Shown piece by piece: positions 41,101 through 61,900 of a stretch of 64,000 bases of DNA. A model generated the notes under the pieces. The model did not search any database, was not told the DNA's origin, and saw only the letters and a program-made list of their open reading frames with translations. The position numbers were made by a program, and so were the translations under genes. Each line of letters starts with the position of its first letter. Within the stretch, counting starts at the first letter, position 1. The stretch comes from Cruorifilaria tuberocauda (taxonomy: Eukaryota; Nematoda; Chromadorea; Rhabditida; Onchocercidae), in NCBI GenBank assembly GCA_013365365.1, contig JABVXU010000003.1:372001-436000 (forward strand). Reading direction: 5' to 3'.

Positions 41101-44100
41101 AATAAAAATTAATTGGATATGTAAGGATTGTCATAATAGTTATTAAAGAAAAACATATCGGACCTGTACAACCATCTGATTGTGTTTCTTATACATATTA
41201 TTCCTGGATAATTAATTAAATGTTGTGTGCTCAGTAATTTCTCTTTTCAGCAAATTTTTTTTATAGACTGGCATTCTTCGAGCGAAAGTATGCTTTCTAT
41301 ACAACCTCGCAATTGCAAGGTGAAATAACAGGACACTATACATCGCAAATTATCAAGCAGCTTTATGTACTTGTTCTTGGTCTCGATATTCTAGGAAATC
41401 CATTTGGACTTGTTCGCGATCTTTCATCTGGAGTGCAAGACTTCTTTTATCAGCCATTTCAGGTATCATTCTCTTACATTGGTTTTTTCATTCCAATGTT
41501 ACAAATATCTTGAAACAAATTTTAGTGATAAGATTCTTAAGCTTTGATTTCATATGGGAACTTTACATTACGGATTTTTCCATCTCTGATTCATTTGCTA
41601 TTCTTAGACATATCCTTTGCTTCTTATTTTAAGAATTTTCTCTTTAATAGATTCAGAAAATCGCTGTTTGAAAGGGAGGAGTGGGTAAAATGCACCAGTT
41701 CATGCCAAAGTGATGGGGATTTCATACTAAAGTAGAGATTTTGCACTGTTCGATAGGGGAATCTATTTCAAGAAATCAGGAAAAAATTAATAAACTAGTT
41801 TGCTTCAAAGTTTTTCAAAAATCATATAGGTATTTGATCATTACCATTTATATGAACTGTGAGAAAAAAGGATTCATCATACTCAATTCATACACAATGA
41901 GAAATGTTTCAGGGAGCTGTTCAAGGACCAGAAGAATTCGCTGAAGGTGTTGCTCTGGGTGTTAAAGGTCTTGTTGGCGCAACAGTTGGCGGTGGAGCCG
42001 GGGCAGTATCAAGAATCACTGGTACTCTAGGGAAAGTATGACTTAATTTCGTATTTGTCTTACAATGACCGGTGTGTGATAGCCTTCTTTGTTCGGTGTG
42101 AAATCCAAAAATTTCGATTTAGGAGCAGCGTCGAATTCTAGTTTATCGATGGACTCTGAAAAGACTATCATTGCAAAATATTAAGTTAAAATTATAAGAT
42201 AAAAAAGTTCGAGCAATAAATTTTATATGTGTAATTGTGGTTTTTATTGGTAGGAAGAACGATTTTGAAGACAAATTAACTATGCAGAATAGTCTACATG
42301 AATAGAAAAACGAAAAGTTTTAGGGTGTAGCCGCATTAACTCTTGATGAAGAATATCAGCGTAAGAGACAACAGATGATGAACCGTCGTCCGAAGACATT
42401 CGGTGAGGGTGTCGCTCGCGGTGCTAAAGGTATCGGGCAAGGTTTTTATGATGGGATCGCTGGTGTTGTCTCCAAACCACTTGCAGGTGTTTTTCATTGT
42501 GTTTATAGAATGTTTATAACATTCGCAGTGAAATGTATAATTTTACTTCCTCATTCACATTTATTTTTGATATAATTAAAATATAATATTGAAAGTCTAA
42601 TTGTTAAATGATTCCAAAGTTGCTCTATTTAACATCTTTAAATAATCAAACAAATTTTCTTGTTACATAATTAGTTTTAGGAGCTCGGGCTGGAGGAGCT
42701 GGTGGTTTTGCAAAAGGACTTAGTCTCGGTTTGGTCGGCATAGTTACACGACCCTTATCTGGAGCTGTTGATTTTGCTAGCAGCACTTTAGATGCTGTGA
42801 GATCGTTAGTTTTTTTCTTAAAATCTTTTTCTCAATGGTATTTTTTTGGCTGTGTATATTTAAGTGCGGTATCTCAGTTTCTAGCGTACACTATGAGCAA
42901 TGCGTGTTACTGAAAATTAATTTGAAAATTATACTTATGGTCAAATCATTAGGAATTCGCATTTTTTTGTGATTTTTCCTTGTTCTTTGAAGCAGTAAGT
43001 TGAATAATATGCAGCTATGATAAATTATAAATAAATATGGTTCATTCTTTAAAATTTAGAATTTCAGTGCAACAGTTGGAACTGATGAAACAAAACCATT
43101 GCGCCCATCACGGGTTATATTTTCGGACAATATAGTAAGACCATACAGCCAAAAGATAGCTGTAGGAGCTCAAATATTTCGTGTAAGCTTACGATATATT
43201 CATTTGCTCTGAAATCCAGCTATCCATTAATGTTATTGGGCACCAAGACTTTAACATACATTTTGTTTCTGCTTGCCTATCTTCATAATGAATGTTTATT
43301 TTAAAGTTCTTTTATAATGAATATGAAAACTATATATAAGTTTAACCACTCTTCCATCCGGTATGGTTAACCAAAGCATATTTTCACGTCTCTTATTCAC
43401 GTTGCAGTTTTTATAAGGTTGAAAGAATAGTCGAATTCATGAATTCACATGAAGTTTGAGTAATATTACAGTTTTCAGCTCAACTGTAATATTATTGTAA
43501 AGTTGATGACATTTTCTTTTAAATTTACTGCATTAAGCAGAAGAATAATCAATAATAGCATTTAACGAATTAAGCTTTTTGCTATGTGGTCTTGCTTTAG
43601 AAAAAAGCTGTAAAATCTTACCTTTTTAAAGTATTTTGAATGTCTAGGAAGCTGACAACGGTTCCGTAGCTGACACCGATTATTTTGTGGCACATGCACC
43701 AATTTCTGAAAAGAGTCTATTTATTATCACAGATAGGTTGGGATTTTAAATTATCTTGTTAGCTAAAAGTCTTGCTTCGATGATAAAATTGGGATATTGA
43801 AATTGCAATTCCTGAGAGATTGAATAATGCATGTTTCATTATGACAGATTTTTTTGATTTGGATAATGAACACAATTAAGCAAAAGAGCAATGAATACTT
43901 TTATACTTTTTGAGGAGATTTTCAATTTGGTTAAGTTGAATTTCACACGTCTTGAAGATAAATGATTGCAGGCGTGCAATGAATGTAAAAAAAAGTGATA
44001 TGGTTGGTTCCTGGAATATTGACTGGCAAATTTTATACACGGAAATGAATCGACCAACACTTTCGGGCAAAACGATCCTGATTGATTTACGGAAGAAACA

Positions 44101-44512
44101 GAAGGGTTTCCTCAGATTAAGTACATTAGGTGGAAGAGTGGTCGAACTAACAGAGCAAGCATCTGCAACTGTTAGTCTTATTTTCGTCTCAGTTAAAAGT
44201 TTCACTAAATATATATGGTATTTTTATTCATAAACTCTCAGTGATCTCAGGGAAACAAAACAGAATAATGAATGAAACGTCCATATATCTAAGGAAAAAA
44301 TCATGCAAGATTTTGACGCATAATCATGTTGTTGTATTACTGCTTGGTCTTTGATTTTTTGCTGATTTTTTTTCTTATTCATTTTGAAATAAACTTATCA
44401 AATTAATCAAATTTCGTACAATTTTTTCGTTCAGTGATTTAACCGATGCTGCTTTCAGGAAATATACAACAAATTATTAGGAGCTTATGAATTTGAAGTT
44501 GGTGCTAGTTGA
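20547..44512 (+). CDS. VPS13A: VPS13A-type bridge-like lipid transfer protein
   Basis: About 62 exons join to roughly 9.7 kb of coding sequence, about 3,235 residues; human VPS13A has about 3,170. Nearly all borders fit in phase; the exon 17-18 and exon 19 borders are uncertain. The start [12 protein letters not shown] is the chorein signature, and the final exons carry the family's C-terminal blocks. VPS13 proteins form a long hydrophobic groove that carries phospholipids between membranes at contact sites. VPS13A acts at ER-mitochondria, ER-lipid droplet and plasma-membrane contacts. Blocks such as IQGPEEF-like [10 protein letters not shown] and KGVAAMT-like [12 protein letters not shown] favour the A/C subfamily, with A the better fit by length. 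One intron appears to be GC-AG. The following entries give exon coordinates by region. Confidence 0.93.
23586..26867 (+). other. VPS13A: VPS13A exons 8-16: proximal groove
   Basis: Exons 23586-23716, 23872-24004, 24066-24223, 24382-24624, 24912-25158, 25513-25718, 25943-26090, 26255-26419 and 26637-26867. [14 protein letters not shown] and [15 protein letters not shown] match the family. Exons 14-15 cover the place where mammalian VPS13A carries its FFAT motif; here the linker reads [20 protein letters not shown] and no FFAT-like FFDA core is visible. Confidence 0.88.
27106..31323 (+). other. VPS13A: VPS13A exons 17-27: middle groove
   Basis: Exons 27106-27209 (or 27201), 27319-27498, 27799-28003 (or 28006), 28159-28407, 28634-28844, 29017-29116, 29408-29561, 29821-30093, 30332-30520, 30798-30873 and 31150-31323. 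Diagnostic pieces are [25 protein letters not shown] (family NLCWEWYQ) and [13 protein letters not shown]. The exon 17-18 join needs a weak GTTTCG donor to keep frame. Confidence 0.82.
31574..34467 (+). other. VPS13A: VPS13A exons 28-36: distal groove
   Basis: Exons 31574-31695, 31905-32000, 32145-32309, 32468-32635, 32861-33010, 33183-33281, 33597-33863, 34083-34241 and 34333-34467. Key matches are [18 protein letters not shown] and [17 protein letters not shown] (family HYYNEMFGVWEP). Exon 32 ends at CAG followed by GCAATT, so the intron 33011-33182 appears to have a GC donor. Confidence 0.88.
35786..35803. repeat. 18-bp perfect palindrome in a VPS13A intron
   Basis: AATTCTTAATTAAGAATT reads the same on both strands. 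It lies between exons 40 and 41, 26 bp before the exon 41 acceptor-bearing exon. In DNA this A+T-rich it could be chance. Confidence 0.6.
36194..37077 (+). repeat. 25-bp direct repeat copying a VPS13A 5' splice site
   Basis: 36194-36218 and 37053-37077 match at 24 of 25 positions; the shared core is CAGGCCAGGTACAGAAATT. The first copy spans the end of exon 42 and its GTACAG donor. The second lies inside the intron before exon 44, so that intron carries a decoy donor at 37065. Confidence 0.75.
36296..36370. repeat. cluster of small inverted repeats in a VPS13A intron
   Basis: AGATAAAA (36296-36303) pairs with TTTTATCT (36336-36343) and encloses CCTTATTT/AAATAAGG (36311-36318, 36322-36329). 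Directly after comes ACTTTCT TCG AGAAAGT (36351-36367), extendable by three pairs. The RNA of the exon 42-43 intron could fold into two adjacent stem-loops. Confidence 0.6.
39263..44512 (+). other. VPS13A: VPS13A exons 49-62: ATG2-C-like helices and PH-like end
   Basis: Exons 39263-39401, 39482-39562, 39691-39787, 39949-40124, 40442-40561, 40684-40850, 41267-41462, 41913-42035, 42324-42486, 42681-42804, 43068-43182, 43648-43736, 43972-44170 and 44459-44512. [53 protein letters not shown] and [19 protein letters not shown] are glycine-rich amphipathic helices that target lipid droplets and mitochondria in VPS13A/C. The final exons correspond to the PH-like domain; the last residues are EFEVGAS. 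Confidence 0.9.
43461..43494. repeat. perfect 13-bp inverted repeat in a VPS13A intron
   Basis: Arms TAATATTACAGTT and AACTGTAATATTA with an 8-base loop, between exons 59 and 60. Function unknown; a small inverted-repeat element relic is possible. Confidence 0.8.
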
Positions 44513-47500
44513 AGGACCATTGAATGGTTTTAAATGTCTCTGCAGATACGTTTGGTGCTTATGCTGCGGCTAATTGTATTTTAAAAAACTTTTCGAGATC
44601 ATCGTGTGCAGTTATTTTTATTAAATGACTTAAAATTTACTAAGGACGAGCTATTTTCCACAGTAAAACAATTGAGGCAGAGCATTATATTTTCAATCAA
44701 GACGGATTTTATCGTAAATGTTTCAAATTGATAGATTTTTCTTACATCCTTTAAGAGAAATGCCGGTTTGGATCAAAGTAAGATATCAAATATAAGTAGT
44801 TTTAAGAGTCGAAAATATTTTCATCTTTTTCTCTGCATATTGCAGATCTTTGGGAAATGTTATGATCAAAAACAAATATGAATGAAGAAACAAAACCACA
44901 CGCTTGGGTGTGAGGTATTGATTGTATTTGTATGAAATAGTTCGTTTTCGATAAGAGACGAGAACCACTGATAACATTGTACTCAGCTTTGTTATGTTCA
45001 GTTTGTTTTACTTTTTTTTGCTGGTATTTGATTGAAATGAATGTTTGAATAGATTAATCAGGCGATTCTTCTCAGACGTTACTGTTTTACATCAATCTGA
45101 GTCGTAAATATCAGTGGAATTCTCGGTTTAGTGTACTTTCACCTTTGATTAGAATGTTGAAAGTACGTGTGACGTGATTTTGATGGAGTTCTAAGATGTT
45201 TGAAATTCGTTTTTCATTACCTTAGTTCTTTAGTTAGTGCAGATAGGATAATTAAACCTTCAGAGTTACAACTGAGCATTCGAATTACGTGTCCATCTAA
45301 TGCAGAAACAAACTGAGAAGGCTTACATGCATAGTTTTAGCCTGGAAGAAAATTCCTACTTATTTATTTCAAGACGAAATATTTAAATGATAAATTTTCA
45401 TTTGAACAATATAGATTATTTTCGATTTGACGAAATTTTGTCTATAATTGGTAAGTTAAAATTGACACAAAGTAAGCTTAAAGATGGTTTAATCATTCTG
45501 AATTTTCAATGAAATTGACATTTTAATAAGAGGAAGTTTATTACATTGAAGTTTCGCCAAACGATTTCATTATTCTCTAAAAAAATGATTTCATCTGTCT
45601 GTGAAGTAACGCATGATTCATTGTGATGGCAATTAAAAAAATTTTTTTTGTGGCACCACTGTTCTTATGTGATAATGGAAGAAAAATGGGAAGATCAAAT
45701 TATTTCAGCAGTACAAAAAGTGCTCCACCAGCGCAACCACACCATTATACGCCAGCCATTCATTCCATATTTACACTGTAGTGTACCAATTGCGCCGTTC
45801 TACCTGCACTATACATTTCCATTCTTGACACACATACAACATTGCATTTCTTTTTTGTGAACTTCATTCATACTATTCGCTTGTGGAGATTTTCACTGAT
45901 CATAGAAGAATACGATTTGAAGGAGATTTCAGCACTTTTCAATCCATTCATCGATTATATAATCAAGAATATTCCCTATTATTTGACAGCCATAATTTGA
46001 ATTGAAATTCATGTCTAATTTAATCAATTTGAAATTAAGTTATGAATGAATACGATAAATTACTAAACTCACTTTCAAATTCCCTCTAAAAAAATTGGAA
46101 GTAGAGAGATGGTCGCGTAGCGTGATGGAGATATGTTGATTTGGAAGCTAAACTGGAAATTCACCGCTTTGAAAACAATTTTCATGGACGTTTATACCGA
46201 TAATTCTCAGGTCCTTCAGAATTGCTCCCTTCTGAGGGTTAACTATACACCTTAAGTACATTTTTTTTCATTACGGCATTGCTAACAAACATAATCCTGC
46301 TATAATTTGCTATCAAAATATAGGAGCATCAAGTCTTTCAGATTGGGAACATTTCTTTTATCTTTAGGAAGTTGGATCTAGCCTCAGTAGTCTTATTCTT
46401 AAGCATCTTTGTTTCCTTCTTCAGTAGGGGGTTCTTTATATATTCATGGCTTTACTTTTTCCGTCATGTTAGTATTCTAGAAAACGCATGCAATAAGCAT
46501 TCTGCCAATATTACCGAGGTGATTCTCATCATTCTCATCGCTCCGGGTGTCTCGCTGTTATTTGAACACAAGCGGCCTCCCGATTTGTTATATTTATCTC
46601 CGACTTTTTTCACAGAGTGCATTTCGTTGCACGTAATGTTCCATATTCGAACATGATAAATTTGGGAGGGAAATGAAAAGCTTCATATGACATACTTCAA
46701 TTTTGTGAACCAACAAATAGTGATGAACAGTTTGATGTGATGATAGTGATGCAACTACGACCACTCTCGCCTCAATCCGCGGGTGTGGGAGGTTATCACC
46801 TACCCTCTCCGTTCCACCGTCCAACATAACTCTCTTCCTCTCTCTTCCCGCAATTACTTCCCATGACTATCATAAATATCTGAATGAAAGGTACTGAGCT
46901 ATCATCCTTTCCCAGATGTCTAGTGTTTATTCACTTATCTAAGCTTTTTCTGATCATTATTGTATTCTTGTCGTCTGCTATTACTCACATATCAATGAAA
47001 GCAATAAAACTTCAAGCTCCATGATTTAAACTTTCTACAAAAGTTCTCCTTTGTTGCAACGACCATGAAATATTTTAACAAGTACAGTTACACATTGCTA
47101 CAAATGAAAAAGGGAGTAAGGTATTCAAATAGTAGAATATTTAGCGTCAAATAATCAGATTTTGGGATAACTATAAAAAATTGATTCAGCTAAGATATGC
47201 AGTCTGTAAGAAAAAGATTAAAGAGCCTAACTCTCATTGTTCTCATCTTGAATACTTTATATGATTCTTAATCAATAAGTGTGAATGTCGTGTGATAATT
47301 TCTTTCTCTTACTATAGCAAGTTAACTCTTAGTCACACTTATTTCGATGTTCACTACTTCCCACAATGTACTCCACTACTCGATGATTGTTATCATTGTT
47401 GTTTGTAAAGATTCACTTGTTACTTTAATTCTCTTTTCTCAACTATTACTTTTCAACACTTCTTTATCATTCATCAGTTGGGAAATGAAAGGTAGCATTT

Positions 47501-48725
47501 TGATATGCGTCATCATAGGTTAACGACCGTGAAAATGATAGAATCGTCATGTTTCCGTTGCCTGGATGTTTACATCGTATTCTTTTAATCGACAGGTTGT
47601 TGACAAATTCTTTATCGTAACCATGTATGGAAGAGCCAAGTCTTATGCGTAGAAGGCTACTCTTTTGAGGTAATTTGTTATTTTTATTGTTATGTTAAAA
47701 GAAGTATTAATCAGATTAAGCACTTTCTGGTAGTCCGTTTGCGGAAAAGAACCGATGAAATGAAGCCTTCCATAACCATTTGTAAAATAAATCCTAATCT
47801 TTAATAGATATTCAAAGTTTTGAATATCTGTTATTTTGTTCAAACTTTCCATATGGTTTATTCTGTCACGGAGAAGTCTGCAAGTTATGGAAAGCATTTC
47901 ACTTTTCAATTTCCTTAGAACTTAAGTTCGTTAGTGTTTTTAAAATGTTCCAGATTTTTCTCCGAAATTTAGATTTTTTTTAGCTTATCACCGGATGCAA
48001 GCGTATACTTTTTGAGCATGTATTTCGTCTTTTGCATGTCGAGCCACGTTGTACCACTTTTGTTTCAGTGTGCCCGATACACGATGCATATCATGCTGTT
48101 CTTCCTTCCTTTCGTTCTCATCTCCTCCTCTTTGCTTTTCCCTGTCATATGAACTCTATTTCTATATTGTTTTCTCTTGTATACATGTATTTAGATGTAT
48201 CATTTGCTACTTTCAAATACTATTCTATATTCTGTTCTGTGATGTTTTAGCAACTTTTAGGTTACATTCGCAGTGATCGCTGCAATACTTTTCAAATATA
48301 CTTTTACAATATCGAATTTCTGAAAGCTTTCATTTTGTCTTTATCTGTTGTTTGCGCTAGAAATGCGCTATTTATAATGAATCAATTATTTATCAATTTG
48401 AATCCTTTCGTTCCGTCATTTCTAGTGGAAATCCAAGTTTTTGTTATGTGTCTTGAGAAATAAGAAGCTTTGGCATTTCGGCATTTTGACATTCTCGAAC
48501 ACTTTTTCTTATCCATTTTCGTTCTCTACTATGTTATGTATATAATTGGTTATGTATATTTATATGTTATGTATATAATTGGAACTAAATGCGTTCAAGT
48601 ATCATAAGCTAAGAATATATAAAACATGTACTAGTCGTTCTTGCAAGGAATTCCGAAATCTTCCAAAAATATTTTAGGTGGTGAATGTTTTGGTTATATG
48701 TACAATTATCAGTAGGCGGATAATA
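44513..48725. other. intergenic region between VPS13A and WWP1
   Basis: About 4.2 kb with no supported gene. Open frames at 46372-46656 (+), 46594-46827 (-) and 48032-48276 (+) translate to hydrophobic or pyrimidine-driven low-complexity strings. A C/T-rich, less A+T-biased patch near 46740-46870 could be promoter sequence. No AATAAA is obvious just after the VPS13A stop. Short direct repeats occur at 48531-48582. Confidence 0.45.
48531..48582. repeat. 19-bp direct repeat upstream of WWP1
   Basis: ATGTTATGTATATAATTGG occurs at 48531-48549 and 48564-48582, with a partial copy between them, about 150 bp before the WWP1 start codon. Confidence 0.75.
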
Positions 48726-57157
<8,432 letters not shown>

Positions 57158-59040
57158 AACTCGCGATATGTGGTGTATGCTACAGTTTTTTTTTTTTTGG
57201 ATTTCATTTATTGCAGAATTTATCTTCTTACAAGTTCGAATTTACATAATCACATGAGATTTTATTAGCTTAAATATAATTATGAAGGTTTTACTCGTCC
57301 TTCGCAGTCTTTTTAGTTCCTAAAGCATATTTTTCCCGGTGTATCACATCACTATCAAATAATGATTTCAATGTGTTAATTTATGGATTGCCTTTATCGT
57401 TTCAATGATTTCCTTGGGTTTTGATTTCAAAGTCTTTCACTTCGTTTGTGAAAAGTTTCAACATCTTTTGATTTTCTTAACAAAATGGACATTTCAAACT
57501 GAAATTACTTCATGCGGAAGAAATGCGTCGAATTTTTTTAGATACCAAGATTTTCTCTTATAAACCTATCCAAGATATCATTATGCTGATTCGTTCGTTC
57601 ATTACTGATAATAGCATGACTACATGGTATGTGCGATCATAGTGAGCCAAGAAGTTTTCGTTATTAAATACATTTGTCAGGCTCTAAATAATTGCTACTG
57701 TTTTTGAAATTGCAAATACCGTAGCGACGGATAGCATTTTTTATGAGATTTAGTGGCCAAAAATATATTTATCATTTTTCTTGAACAGGTTAAATCTGTG
57801 ATATCGTTTTTTCCGTTGTGATATGTAAATCATTATATACAGTACTATTACTATACTGGAGTTGATTGTTCACTAAATTAAAACATTTGCGAAAATCATC
57901 ATCCGTGGTGTTAGTGTTCCCTTTTTTTCATAATGTGAAAACTTTCACATTTTTATATATGACAAGATGCATTAGTCTACTATATATTGCAAACAATATC
58001 CTGCGTTATCTGAAGTGTATATTTATCATATTCGATTTAAATAAAAATGACATTAATGGAGAGTGACTGAAAGAACTTAACACTATTCATCTTTAATTTG
58101 CCTCCCTCCTTTGAGAACCAAGTTTTGATAGTCGTTATAATCTAGATGGTGATTACATTTCAGTTTTCTAAGAAAAACTATGAAATAAAAGGAGTTATAA
58201 AACATTAAGAAGTCATTTGAACAAGGCACCAACAAAGGAGAACATCGATTTCATCAGTATGGTGCTTACACATACAACCTACTTGAAATGCTATAAATTG
58301 GTATTGAAGGAATGTCATTCATAATAACTGGAGTCTCTGGCAATAAAATTCTTACGGTAGAAGTTGTGATAATGCTAGGAATTAACAAAAACTAGTTAAT
58401 ACATAGCTTTATATTTGTGCATAGTACATGCATCACACGGCAATATGGCGACTGGAGACGAATACAGGCCAGGAAACAGTTCAAAGAGAAGACATATCAC
58501 GTATGTGCCACTAAAATCGAATAGAAATAAGAGGAGAGACAATATGATTTTATGTGAAGAGAGGCTACCAATTCAGATGATCTCATCTGGGGCAAAGTAT
58601 CGCTTTTTTAACTCGAAAAGAAAACAGGAAATCAAAGAAAGCTCTTACGGTCATTTACCAGTCACTCTCTAATCATATTGCTTGATACAAACTATCCCAA
58701 AACTACGCAGACAACAATACACGGCAGCACTAGTCGTTATATAGCGAGTATGTATAAAATAAATGCAAAACAAATATCATGAATTTTTTGCAAATCATTT
58801 GCATAAGCAAATGACAAAAAGGGGGTTCTAAATGTTCAACAAATAGCCATGAACTATTCCGAAGCGTGTAGCTGTAAAATTTTAAACAATGAGTGATTGA
58901 TTTGAGAGTTGAATTACATCTGGTTCTGACGGCAAAGTTGAGCACGGTAGCAACCATAATATCATTGGTCCTCAAAGCAAATTTTAGTTTGTCTATAAAC
59001 CAAGTAGCATTTTTTCAAAGTGAGAAATGCAGTTCATCTT
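57158..59040. other. convergent intergenic region between WWP1 and ZDHHC3/7
   Basis: About 1.9 kb of A+T-rich DNA holding both 3' untranslated regions. An 85-codon frame at 58415-58672 (+) has no recognisable domain and no splice partners. A small hairpin, TCATTTGC/GCAAATGA, lies at 58795-58814. Neither gene has an obvious canonical AATAAA within 100 bp of its stop. Confidence 0.5.
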
Positions 59041-61900
59041 TCAATTTTCATCTAATTCTTCTCTGTACATAGTAACAATAAAGCGCACTGAGAAAGAATA
59101 ATTGGATGAAAAATCAAAATTAATACAATTTTCTTATTCTCAATTCAAAACCGTACTTACCATTACCACACACTTCCCGTATCAAAGTTGCTTTTGAGCG
59201 TGATAAAACTACTCGATTGTGAAAACCCTTCCGCTGAGCTGCTTCTACTGCTGTTTCATCATTCAGAACTGCCTGTATCTAAATAAAACAATCTTTAACA
59301 TTTCTTAATATCATATCACATGATGGCATGAAAATGAAATTTCAAGTGTTGTAGGATATTTCTTGTAATGAAATCCAATTATTAATCACCTGATCGCATG
59401 AAACGGCCAAAACAAACAAACCAAACAGCACACTTTCGATAGAAAGGAAAACGGTGTGCAATCTAAAAATAACTAACAGTCAATTTTTCGACTGAGTATT
59501 GAAATGGCTTATAGTTTTACAGGTACTAACATTTTCGCATGATGCACACTTTGTTCATAAGGTCCCTTAATATTGTTAATGCTGTAATCATTGTGATGTA
59601 CCCAAGCCGTGACTATTAAACTGAAAAAAAAAGCCACACTATATGAAATAGTAAGTTGCATGTGTTAAAATAAGCTATACAAAATAATGATACAAGGACA
59701 GTTCGAAAGGTAAATCAAGGAGAGAAATAAAACGGATAAATCGATATAAACCTATTTTTTAACAAGTTTTTAAGTTTTATAGTGTTGGCTATCAAATTAA
59801 ATAGAAGTACTTTTCAATACTTTTTTTTTAAAGTACTCAGGATTTATGACAGTAAATGATAAATCTCCTGCATGGTAACACAAAAAAAAGTGCATAATTG
59901 CAGTGCCAAACATATTTGAAAAACATACCTTAGAGCATATCCTGACGATAACCCAACATATAACAAAAACTGAAGAAAATATTTTTGATTGTATTCACCA
60001 ACGCAGTTATTAACCCATGGACCTTAAAATAATAAAAATCTAATGAACACTTTGAAGCAAATGTGACAAGAGATTTTCAGTGGTACTGTACACTCTATAA
60101 CTGTTCTTATTTTATTTTCTTAATTTGAATTCAGAAGGATCTGCATTATGTTTGCGGAAAATTCTTGAAACCAGATTCAAAAATATTTTGTTTATAGACA
60201 GATATAGTCTTTTCTTGGAGCTTTTCTTTTTCCAGCAAACTCTGATTCTGATTTTAATACCAGAATTCATGAGTAGGACCTCGACAAACATTTGTCACAC
60301 ACCTTTTCATCAATTTTCCAAAATTTATTATAAATAGAAAATATTATAGAATATAAATTAAAGGAAAGACATCATGAATGTATTTGGTGAGAATAAATGA
60401 CATCTGAAAACTTCAATAAAAGTATAGCTTCTTAAGCATATTCAAGATAAAGAATGCTAACAAACTTCCTATCACTATGAATATTAGCTAACAGTGATGA
60501 TCCATTTTTCGAACGCAGCGTCGACAAATGCGGCAATGATGTGCTCGCGGGGGTCTGTAAGATTCACATCGAGTACAAATTGTCCAATCTTTCCCCTCAA
60601 AATTATTCAAAATTACTGAAAATCCTTATTTAATTTCAAAATTTTTACGATAAAAAATACACACTTCACCATTTGTCGTTATGCGTAATCTATGGTTGAA
60701 TCACATGTAGATAAAGTTTGAACAGCTAAGATCAAATTTGAAAAATGAAAGATAGATGATGTTATCACCAAAGTAGAAGAATAACCAAAATAAGGATGAA
60801 CTTACTACAAATTTGTTTTCTTCTCCTATCAATTCCACATCAGTATCTGTGCTATTAGATTCACTTTCAGAAAGTAACTTTGGAAAACGATTTTTATTAC
60901 AACGTAACAATCTGTAAACATATCAAGAAAATAAACGGAAAAGGACGAACAATTTCATATTTCAATTAATATTTAAATCTCACAATTATGAATAAAAATT
61001 TCTTTTAGATAACTGAGTAATAGTTTGAAACAAAAATGAAAATTATGATAAAGTCAATGCATAATAAAGTGTATATGCGTCCATGCATAAACAAATAATA
61101 CGTTCTTATTCAGAAAGCAAAACATTAATGCTTTCAGGTATTATTCGTATGAATGACATATCTGTTGCTTAATATGAATAATTACGTTTATATGAGTTCT
61201 CAACTTTGAATAGTATTTTTCTAATTTCGTAACACTCTGCACACTTATATGGAACTGAAAGTCAAATAATCATTGAATAAATCATTGGAAAGCAAAGGTA
61301 AATTAACACACCCTTTTCGACTGATAGGAACAATTCCTGGATCCGTAACCATCGCTCGGAAATGAGATACAAATGCAAAAAACAACACTATATTAAACAT
61401 CACTGCATGTAATACACCCCATAAACTGTAACTGTTAATGAGAAATACCATAAGTGCTTTCGATTCAAAAATATTGTTTTTGGTTAGATTTTACAAATAT
61501 ATATTGCACTGCTTTGTTTAGGATCTAAATTAATGTTTCAAAAGGATTCGTCAGATACTAAAATCCCCATTGAACCATTGTAGACGAGTGGAAACTGCTG
61601 TAAATGTATGTTATAATATATCTTCCTTTTAGTGAAGATGTTTACCTTTGCTTACTGCACAAATCTACTAAGAATTACAGCACTAACGAGTTTATATGTA
61701 TTGAAAGGTATGAGTGTTGCATATAGATGAAATATTTCTGTGACTAAAACAGCACAGTATTATTGAAAAGGTTTGAAAGTATACCTTTGTATAAAGGTAG
61801 GTGTAATGAGCCAAACAATAACCACATAATCCGCATAAACCATTGCCAAATAAGTGAGCAAAGCGCAGAAGATACCGCATAAATCACGACGGAATATCAT
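59041..61900 (-). CDS. ZDHHC3: DHHC-type protein S-palmitoyltransferase, ZDHHC3/7 group
   Basis: Minus-strand exons 61900-61785, 61431-61312, 60911-60806 (or 60802), 60595 (or 60615)-60493, 60022-59929, 59620-59531, 59462-59390, 59278-59161 and 59087-59041 join in phase to about 288 residues; human ZDHHC3 has 299. Two membrane segments (around [14 protein letters not shown] and [13 protein letters not shown]) precede TDPG, then a serine/acid-rich insert ([14 protein letters not shown]), then the cysteine-rich domain [15 protein letters not shown] ... [16 protein letters not shown] with the catalytic DHHC intact (Cys about 149). Two more membrane segments follow. The enzyme adds palmitate to substrate cysteines, typically at the Golgi. 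ZDHHC7 is an equally good name. The exon 3-4 join has two in-frame solutions. Confidence 0.9.

Noticed and set aside
46372..46656. 94-codon frame with hydrophobic stretches in the VPS13A-WWP1 gap
   Set aside because: It begins at a non-ATG codon, is low in complexity, and resembles other chance frames in A+T-rich DNA; no homologue comes to mind.
58415..58672. 85-codon open frame on the plus strand between WWP1 and the palmitoyltransferase
   Set aside because: No recognisable domain and no splice partners; the last palmitoyltransferase exon was placed at 59041-59087 instead, so this region is not needed as coding on either strand.
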